DNA of 64,000 nucleotides, taken from assembly GCA_004352715.1 (NCBI GenBank), contig SCFE01000106.1, forward strand, positions 193,358-257,357, given 5' to 3'. Below the pieces are notes generated by a model. It worked only from the letters and a program-made list of their open reading frames with translations. It made no database searches and was not told the origin of the DNA. The position numbers and the translations under genes were made by a program. The DNA is from Hofstenia miamia (lineage: Eukaryota > Xenacoelomorpha > Acoela). This document shows positions 56,530-64,000 of this stretch, one piece after another. How positions within the stretch are numbered: position 1 is the stretch's first letter; every line of letters begins with the position of its first letter.

Positions 56530-58515
56530 TGCAAGCAAGAAACCAACCTGAGTTAAGATGGATTTCTTCTCAGGAAAGAAAAATCAACCAGAAATTAATT
56601 GATTTAAGAAGGTGTATTTCTTATCAAACAAACACTGGGAATAGAGAGAAGTTAAGAACAAACCAGAAGACCTCAATAGAAGAAAATAAAATGATGGATA
56701 CTGCAAGATAAATCTATTTGTATTCTACAAATGAGTGAAAACAAGAAGTGAACCCGAAGATAAACCTAAAAGAAACACTATAATGAAGAGCACCACTACT
56801 GAAACCTTTAATCAAATGTAGGGAACAAAGAGACTACTCATAGCTAAAGCTAGAAAATAGTAAATTCAAGAAAAAAGAATAAAACAAAGTCAAAGACTCA
56901 ACAACCCCCCAAGTCAAAACCCCCAGATGCAAGAAACAGTGTCATTACCTGATAGTGAAGCCTCCCCAACAGAAATAGCACTGGGATCAGTACAAATTGA
57001 ATACAAATACACAATAGCCAAACTCAAAGAAATGGCAAGAAAGGGAATAGCAGACAAAAGACAATTAAGCTTACAAATTGAACAACTAACACAGTGAATG
57101 CTGGAACTTGAATTGATGAATACAGAAAAAGAAAAATGGATGGATGAAATGAGAAATGACACAAGTACATGATTGACCAAGCAAAGAATCTTGTTTCAAC
57201 GAAAAATACAAATTTTAAAAGAAGCAAATGAGGAAATAAAGAAGGAGAGTAAAAAATGGCAGGAACTAATGGCCAAAATGCATGAAGAGAATGTCAGACT
57301 AAGAGACGAGAGTGTAACAAAACAATTAGAAATTGATAGTCTATGTGGCAAACTATGATTGATAATTCTCAACAATAAAAATGAAAAAGCCAAACAAATG
57401 CAAATTGAAATAACTGAGAAACCAGAAAACCAAATTGTACATAGGAACAAGAACAAAAGGAAACTAATAATAAACCACCAGAAACAGAGGAGGAGTTCAT
57501 TGAGAAATTGGTTGAAAAAATTACTAAACAAGTAAAACAAAACTGCAAAACACAAACAGTAACACAACCAACATTCATAAATTCAATATGCTCAGATGAC
57601 TACCTTGAGGAAATACTATTATGCAAAGTGATATTGCCTAGGTTCACAGGAAAAATTGATAACTACTCACCAAGCTTCTCTGAATGGCTACAAATATTTG
57701 AGATGGCCATTAAGGAAAGGAAAGTGACACAAAGCGCAGCAGTGGCAAGGTTCCCATTATACCTAAGCATGGCTGCATACCAGCACTATTTGGTACTCAA
57801 TATGAAGATAAAAACAAATTACATGAAATTGATTGGCGAATATAAAGCTTATTATAATGACGAGCACTTCAAAAGCCAATACCATATGATCCTAAATGGA
57901 ATCAAAATGAATAGAAAAGACGATTTAACACTAGAACGGCCATTACTCCTTGTGATTCTTTTTCATGCAGCATTTCAAAATAGAACATTTTGTAAAAAAA
58001 TATACATGCAAATTCAAATGGATTATCAGTTTATTTGGTGGTGCTGTTGTTTTTAATGAATGCATACACAAGTAAACAAAATTCTAATTTCGTCAATTTT
58101 GACCCACTTGGCTGTTCTAGTGTTAAGGAACTACATGTCACAAGTAGAACAAATGCTAAAACTAGGCTCACGAGAAGAAACCTATTCAAAATACAACTTA
58201 TTCTCACACATATGCAAGGGACTGCCAGAATCAATAAGACAACAATTCGAAATTAAATGCAAAGCCGAGCATACAATGGAGCATATGATTAGAAAAGGCC
58301 TGGAGATCCAAATAATATTAGAGAATAATGTGAGAATTTGTGAAAAATCAACACTAAACAAACCAGTAAGCAACACAGGACCAATGTTCAAGAAATTCGA
58401 TAACAAATGCAACAAAAAAAGCCTAAAGATAAAGATGACTTCACTAAATTGCAAATTAAGGATGGGACTACCAATAAAAAGGCCACATAGAAAAGGACTG
58501 GAAATGACAAATTAA
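56530..58515 (+). pseudogene. gag of the LTR retrotransposon, decayed
   Basis: The 5' half (to about 57360) is lysine- and glutamate-rich coiled coil (for example KWQELMAKMHEENVRLRDE) with several stops. The 3' half is the capsid-like part: ILPRFTGKIDNYSPSFSEWL (about 57628-57690), YKAYYNDEHFKSQYH, then, beyond the MITE at 57929-58122, GLPESIRQQFEIKCKAEH (about 58216-58270). It matches gypsy Gag, which packages element RNA. No CCHC knuckle was recognised; an acidic tail (SEEDEEIDD) follows at 58580-58610. Excising the MITE with one TTAA joins the two halves in frame. Confidence 0.65.
57929..58122. mobile_element. piggyBac MITE inserted in gag
   Basis: CACTAGAACGGCCA at the left and TGGCTGTTCTAGTG at the right are inverted repeats. 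TTAA lies on both sides (57925-57928 and 58123-58126). Length is 194 bp, with no coding. The CACTAGAA ends and an internal CGTCAATTTTGACCC motif match the piggyBac element at 32537. Confidence 0.9.
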
Positions 58516-58624
58516 TATAATCAAAAATGAAGAAGCTTACTATGAAGAAGAAGGCTTAATCAAAGAAATAAAAAAAACATCAGAAGAAGATGAAGAAATT
58601 GATGATTTAAAATAATAAGAGCGC

Positions 58625-59664
58625 CTTTTTGAGAAAAACATGCAGCCATTCTAATAATCACTGATCTGATACAATTAAATACAATAATTAAGCAATAAAT
58701 GATTTAGAACAAAATTGTGAAAAATTGAGTAAATATTTTAACATGCACAAATTAAACAATAACTGTGAAAAAACTGCATTTTGCATTTTGAATGCTCAGG
58801 GAAAATGTGTATTACTACCAAATTTTTCATTTACTTTTAATAACACCTCAATCTCCTGTAAAGAATCCTTCAAATATTTAGGTATAACTATTGACTGAAA
58901 ATTAACATACAAGCTGCAAGTAAAAAAAATTTAAAGCGCATGGCAATGAGTATTAAAACAATATCACATGTAACTGAACATTTACCCTCTGACAACATGA
59001 TTCAATTATTTCATGCTTTAGTCATGAGTCATCTTAATTATGCAAATGCACTTTTTTCAAGTTTAAATGAATCATTAGTAAAAAAACTTACAATACAATT
59101 AAAATGGGCATTGAATGTTTGTCAGAAAAACTTCTCTAAAACAAGAAATTACATTTTGTCATCTTTGCTGTTTAGAAAACAACTTTTTATTTTTAATATT
59201 TTGATAAAGTTTTTTAAAATAAGAAATCAATTACCTCCTTATAATTCAATATCATTTCCCAACTTTTGCCATAAGTGCAATATAAGAACTAATCATTATA
59301 CTAGCATTAAATTTTGTAAAAAATCCAGCAACAATCTTTTATTAATGTTGCAATTTGCAATTGGAATTGATTACCAAATGAAATTATAATGATTAAGAGT
59401 GCAATTAAGCTTAAAAGAAAATTGAAAGCATTTATGTTTAAGGAAAAATTCATTTTTGGTAAATCATGGTTAGGATTCAAATTTTACAATAAAAATTATA
59501 CAATAGCGCCCAATTAATTTCCATAGACTGAACAGAACAAATTTTGAAGTCTTGTTATTTTTTGTAAATATAGTTATTTGTTATCATTCTTGACGCTATT
59601 CAAATAATAAACAGTCTTGTAATTGAAAATATTATCTGAATAAAGAATATCTTATCTTATCTTA
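58625..59664 (+). pseudogene. LINE fragment inserted between gag and protease
   Basis: This is a 5'-truncated LINE. The RT thumb region reads DLEQNCEKLSKYFNMHKLN and then KESFKYLGITID (about 58870-58900, stop after D). The frame 58940-59386 continues with HALVMSHLNYANALF, typical of the C-terminal part of CR1/L2-type proteins. The 3' end is an ATCTTATCTTATCTTA tail (about 59648-59664), the short tandem tail of this LINE group. The retrotransposon protease frame begins immediately afterwards. Confidence 0.8.
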
Positions 59665-60114
59665 ATAACAGTTGTAATAAATGGAACCATGATAAAAGCA
59701 ATGATAGACACAGGCGCGGTAATCTCCATAATAACTGATGAATGTGCTATGAAAATCAATTTCATAAGAAAGGAATTACACAATGTAAATAGTAGACTGA
59801 TAAACACCTCAGGTGACTACATTGACACAAAAGGCAAATTGGAGAAAATAAAAATCAGAATTGCAAACATAATATTCAAACAATCATTTATAGTGATAGC
59901 AGAAAATGGATGCATCATAGATGATACCACAAAAACAATAAAAGTCCAAGGGGAAGTAATAACAATGGAAGAAAATGAAGAAAACAACACACCAATACTC
60001 TTCAGATTAATGGAGGATGTAAAACTACAACCCAATAGTTGGAAAATGTTTACAATAGTGTCTGATGAAAAATTGACAGCAGACATCATGCTCTATGAGC
60101 AATTAACATTATGA
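59665..60114 (+). pseudogene. Aspartic protease of the LTR retrotransposon
   Basis: The frame opens with ITVVINGTMIKAMIDTGAVI; DTG at about 59707-59715 is the active-site Asp-Thr-Gly of retropepsins. The 140-residue frame continues through FKQSFIVIAE and DDTTKTIKVQGE, a typical beta-rich fold, to a TGA. The following RT, RNase H and integrase expected in a gypsy pol gene are absent. The right LTR begins 140 bp later. Retropepsins cut Gag-Pol; in this element only the protease survives. Confidence 0.75.
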
Positions 60115-60256
60115 GGAATTAACATTAAAAAAGGTCACTTCTGTCTAGCCTATGCACCCTGAAACGGGGAAAAGGGGCAATACCAATACTCAATGCGACA
60201 AACAGAAATGTTAATGTCAAAAAATAGAACATCAAAATATGCGGAAAGAGAACCAT

Positions 60257-60736
60257 TGATTGCTCACATGTATTCAGTAGGATTGTTATGTATTTATGTA
60301 AATCTAGGGTTATTTATATGTAAGGAATATAACAAGCTAAAGCAGTCAGGTTGTGCACTTCTCTTACTTATTGCTCTAACAATTCATAACAAGAACAATC
60401 AAAGCACTAAACAAGTTAAGAACACATCACACACTGAGAACAGCTCATCACACTGAGAGGTTGGGTGAGTCATATTTTGAGCTCTGTCAAGTGAAAATTG
60501 TTACCAACCAACTCCTCTTATCTCTTGCTGTATGGCACCACTGTAAGCCTTGGCCCTGTGAACAGCTGAGCATCTAAAGAACAATTAATTAGCTTATGTT
60601 AATAACAATTACTGAATATAATTAATTAAACATGATCACAATATGGTGGAATTGTGCCTGCAATCCTAGGACCAAGCACTAAGCAATGGTATCACATCAC
60701 TTCCCTTAATGTCTAGAGCTTGGTACAGATTCTACA
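60257..60736 (+). repeat. Right LTR (480 bp)
   Basis: Direct copy of 56038-56502. It is preceded by the purine-rich GCGGAAAGAGAACC, a possible polypurine tract. It ends TTCTACA and is followed by tgaac. Confidence 0.8.
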
Positions 60737-61092
60737 TGAACCCCAAGCCTGACTTATTATCATATATGATATGCTTAGCATGAATAAGAATGTTTGTGTT
60801 AAAAAAATCAGATTTATAAATGTATTGTGAAACAAATGAATCACTTGAGTTACAGCACAATTTTCAGATGTGAGATTGTATGCATGAATGGGAAGCTCAA
60901 GTTATTAGGAAATGGGCATTTTAAACCAGTATCCTGTGTATCAAATTGTATTTTCCTTATTAGGATAGATTTAGTAAAAAGTGCAATGTTAAAATTACCC
61001 TACTTGAAATCCCATTCACCTGCCACTTGTTTTTCTTCATCTAATAGCAATTGATTACTATGTCACCAATGGGTTATGGGGTTATGATGCTA
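60737..61092. other. Unassigned stretch
   Basis: No gene or known repeat recognised between the LTR element and the CCCAG MITE. Confidence 0.4.
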
Positions 61093-61589
61093 CCCAGATA
61101 GAACAGTTTCATCGTTACGACGTTGGTTTGACGTCATAGTGGCGTAAATGTGTCATTCAATAAATATGTGTATCGTTTTAGTGTCGATATTTTGGCATAA
61201 ATTGTACAAAGTTTACAAAGTATTTATTGCTAGAATTTTATTGTCTTAAAGTATTTCACAACTTACAATTATCAATTTAGCACTGTAATCTCAAATATAA
61301 CATAATTATCCTAAATGAAATGTGTTTTCTACAATAGCATTTATTATAATAACTGCAAATGTAATTAATGCATTTGTACAAATCAATATATATAATTTTT
61401 AAGCAATTCTAGAAGAATGTTCGCATGTTAGATGAAAGTGCATTGAAAGTTCAGTGTAAAAATTGGAAATCAGTTTGTTTCCTTAATAATTACATGTTCT
61501 GTGTCGTTTTAGTAGCGTTTGATGTTGCAAATAACAACGTCGTTTTGGTATTAAACTAACGTCGTTTTGATGGCTTTGTTCTTACTGGG
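61093..61589. mobile_element. CCCAG MITE, first copy
   Basis: The left end CCCAGATAGAACAGTTTCAT and the right end, in reverse, CCCAGTAAGAACAAAGCCAT are inverted repeats. Both are followed by ACGACGTT-GTTT motifs. A single n at 61590 cuts the flank. No coding. Confidence 0.75.
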
Positions 61590-61604
61590 NGGGTTATGAT
61601 GCTA

Positions 61605-62093
61605 CCCAGATAGAACAGTTTCATCGTTACGACGTTGGTTTGACGTCATAGTGGCGTAAATGTGTCATTCAATAAATATGTGTATCGTTTTAGTGTCGAT
61701 ATTTTGGCATAAATTGTACAAAGTTTACAAAGTATTTATTGCTAGAATTTTATTGTATTTCACAACTTACAATTATCAATTTAGCACTGTAATCTCAAAT
61801 ATAACATAATTATCCTAAATGAAATGTGTTTTCTACAATAGCATTTATTATAATAACTGCAAATGTAATTAATGCATTTGTACAAATCAATATATATAAT
61901 TTTTAAGCAATTCTAGAAGAATGTTCGCATGTTAGATGAAAGTGCATCGAAAGTTCAGTGTAAAAATTGGAAATCAGTTTGTTTCCTTAATAATTACATG
62001 TTCTGTGTCGTTTTAGTAGCGTTTGATGTTGCAAATAATGACGTTGTTTTGGTATTAAACTAACGTCGTTTTGATGGCTTTGTTCTTACTGGG
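61605..62093. mobile_element. CCCAG MITE, second copy
   Basis: Nearly identical to the first copy, including the preceding 14 bases gggttatgatgcta. It is flanked by TA on both sides (61603-61604 and 62094-62095). A TTAAAG deletion and several substitutions distinguish it. Either a tandem duplicate or a second haplotype placed in line. Confidence 0.75.
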
Positions 62094-62256
62094 TAATTGG
62101 CAATTTGATTTTGTGATTTTAATGAAAAGACTAGGTTCAAAAAAATATCCAAAATGTTTAAAAATAATCAATAAGAATTGATTAATAAGTTATCAAAATT
62201 GATAAGAAGCATATTACAGTAAACGTGTAGAATAGAGAAATGGATGGCACTCTATT

Positions 62257-62279
62257 ATATATATATATATATATTATAT

Positions 62280-62314
<35 letters not shown>

Positions 62315-62315
62315 G
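62257..62315. repeat. (AT)n compound microsatellite
   Basis: TATATATATATTATATTATA type tract, similar to 53696-53784. Confidence 0.85.
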
Positions 62316-62640
62316 TAAATATTTTTAAATTCTTTAGTAAGTGTCAACAAATCAAAAAAGTGATTAATATTTTAACAGATTTAGGGAAATAATTTTTAGT
62401 GCTTAGCATTTAGCCTATTCTGCAATATTTCATCTACAATACTTCATTATGCAACTAGCCTTAAAGTTTAAACTGAACACTAATCCAAGCAATTGTTTTA
62501 AATTCCTTTGACTTTATTAATAAGCAAACTATGTGATATATTCAAAATTAAGCCAATTGAATTGAAGTATTACTAGAACAATAGGAATCAATCAGTAATT
62601 TTAGCAGAGTTTAATGTCTCCTATAGCCATTGTACATACT
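62316..62640. other. Unassigned stretch
   Basis: Nothing recognised between the microsatellite and the gypsy pol fossil. Confidence 0.4.
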
Positions 62641-62649
62641 TTTTGTTCC

Positions 62650-63930
62650 AAGGGGCTTCTATTTGTTGTCTTCAATCATCTGTTTAAAATTATCCTTGAT
62701 AATGATGCTGCTGGGCTTGATGTTCTTGGCCAAGGAATGTGACTTGCTTGCATTCAATGCAACATTTTTTAGTATTGATTCTTAGCCCAGCATTGACTAG
62801 TAGTTTTAATACTTCATCTAGTTTAGTGATTCAACCAGAATATCACACTGTAATTTTTCCAATAAGTAATTTTTTCATTACATAGCATTGCAAGGTGGCA
62901 GAGGCATTGCATAGTCAAAATTTAGACTGTATACTTTGATAAAGACAGTTTTTAAATGTCTTCTTTATGTATGACAATTTGCCAGTAGGCTTTGCATAAG
63001 TCTAGAGTGGTGAATATTTTGTAGCTGCATCATACAGTATATCATCAATTATTGGAAGGTGGTGAGTTTCTTTACATGTTATTTCATTTTCAATGTCTAA
63101 AGTCAATACAAAGTCTAGTGTTTTTAAATTCATATTTGACTCTAATAGCTGTTTTCACTTATTTTATATTGATTAAATATTTTAGGATTGTTTTTAGTAC
63201 AATTGTTGATAGCATCAAATTCTTTTGAGCTAAGATGATAATGAGTGTCTTTAGAAATAAGAGGTAAATCACTTTCAGGAACATTACTTTTCTGAGAATC
63301 ACATATTAAAAATTCTTCATATTTAGAAACAGTTTTTTTTAAGAGTTATATTGTTTATTGTCAAGTGATTCATTTGGACTGAGATGTATTTATTACTGCT
63401 TATATTGAGAATTGCTGTAGGGCCTATCCCATCACTGATAGTTAAAATATTATTTATTAGGGTAACTTTTCCAAAATTAATTCTGTACTGATTACTAAGA
63501 AACCTTTGATATTTGTTCTTACTCAAATTTTAACAAACTTCCAGTGGAAAGGCTCTATCCTTTATTTTTTTGGTAAGGGAAAATTCACAAATTGTGTTGC
63601 CTTTTGTGGATAAGGAAATGGAAATGTTTTTATATTTTTTCATTGTTAGTGTACAGTTGCTGCAGTTGATTAAACAGTTGCTATCTGTTAAAAATTTGGC
63701 ATATAAATGATATGAACTTTTTTCTGGAATTTCATGTTTTGAATTATAGCAAATTTCTGTTGAGCTACTCCATTAATGTTTATGTAATCACCTTATTAAC
63801 TAATGTTGATTTATCTTTCATTATATCATGGTGTGTCCAACCAATGTTAAATGAACAAGTGTCAGCCATTATTGTTATTGATGCACCAGTGTCAACTGTG
63901 ACCTTAATATTGCAACTATTGATGGTCAGT
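62650..63930 (-). pseudogene. Ty3/gypsy protease-reverse transcriptase fossil
   Basis: Read leftwards on the minus strand. IKVTVDTGASITIMAD at about 63910-63865 carries the protease DTG motif. Further on, HHLPIIDDILYDA and KYFTTLDLCKAYWQI (about 63070-62970) form the RT palm motif A with its Asp. DEVLKLLVNAGLRINTKKC and then VTFLG (about 62820-62720) match the region after the YxDD motif in gypsy RT. Frames shift and stop repeatedly. The YLDD motif itself is not readable. Gag would lie beyond the right edge of the window. It has the reverse orientation and a different sequence from the 56-60.7 kb element. Confidence 0.7.
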
Positions 63931-64000
63931 TAAAATAAAGAATTTGTTTACCCAGTTTTGGGACAGTGCTCTATTCAGGCTAATTCAGAATTTGTAGTCT

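Larger units (their letters stand above)
56038..60736 (+). mobile_element. Gypsy-type LTR retrotransposon, deleted for RT and integrase, with nested insertions
   Basis: Two direct repeats (56038-56502 and 60257-60736) both begin TGATTGCTCACATG and end TACA, fitting the TG...CA rule. TGGCGACTTTGACAGG after the left copy is a primer-binding site of the gypsy type. Between them lie gag, a piggyBac MITE, a LINE fragment and a protease, but no reverse transcriptase or integrase. No matching target duplication was found at the outer edges (agcat versus tgaac), so the ends may have been rearranged. Confidence 0.8.

Noticed and set aside
57196-57567. 123-codon hydrophobic minus-strand frame
   Set aside because: Antisense of the lysine/glutamate-rich gag coiled coil, which gives Phe/Leu/Ser-rich shadows; not a membrane protein.

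Overview
The window looks like nuclear DNA of an invertebrate animal and is dominated by transposable elements. It is strongly AT-rich and has animal-type genes: a small heat-shock protein, an MFSD8/CLN7-like transporter and secreted proteins, one of which has a short GT..AG intron. It also carries the usual animal transposon families: Tc1/mariner, hAT, Harbinger, piggyBac, LINE, Penelope, Ty3/gypsy and Polinton. A short interstitial (CCCTAA)n block and many (AT)n microsatellites are present. I cannot name the phylum from this sequence. Nothing bacterial was seen. Five long N-gaps (10685-11355, 18625-19624, 43381-44052, 51153-51282, 52666-53665) and single n joins (44320, 44432, 47660, 61590) show a draft scaffold, and some neighbouring duplications are probably assembly artefacts.

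Probable host genes are few: an alpha-crystallin protein with a signal peptide (4213-4689), a small two-exon secreted protein (16156-16483), an intronless 12-TM MFS transporter (23118-24611), a small single-pass membrane protein (31284-31490, minus), a possible exon (36834-37041, minus) and a secreted PAN/Apple-like protein (48381-49271, minus).

Layout: 1-4 kb, a long inverted-repeat element and a hAT MITE. 4.2-6 kb, the sHSP and a LINE RT fossil. 8.6-12.2 kb, a Tc1/mariner element split by a 2.2-kb repeat-filled element with CCCAAGTA ends. 14.9-18.6 kb, a hairpin MITE, the small secreted gene, telomere-like repeats and a second mariner fossil. 19.6-21.8 kb, a minus-strand LINE split by a MITE. 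23-24.7 kb, the transporter. 28.9-30.9 kb, a Penelope-like element. 31.6-34.5 kb, a Harbinger remnant abutting a piggyBac element whose transposase is itself split by a minisatellite-bearing element. 35.8-36.6 kb, a CCCAGATAAC MITE. 37.4-43 kb, a Penelope fragment, a LINE with ORF1/endonuclease/RT, and a Tc1. 44.4-46.9 kb, an unidentified decayed coding stretch. 47.6-50.9 kb, Penelope fragments, the PAN-like gene and a piggyBac fossil. 51.3-52.5 kb, a Polinton-type capsid gene with one in-frame stop. 56.0-60.7 kb, a gypsy-type LTR element with both LTRs, gag and protease but no RT/integrase, invaded by a piggyBac MITE and a LINE. 61-62.1 kb, a CCCAG MITE present twice. 62.6-64 kb, another gypsy protease-RT fossil on the minus strand.

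No operon-like co-operation is visible. The interest lies in nested insertions whose precise target duplications let the insertion order be read, in a family of CCCA...TGGG elements filled with short palindromic motifs, and in the nearly intact Polinton capsid ORF.
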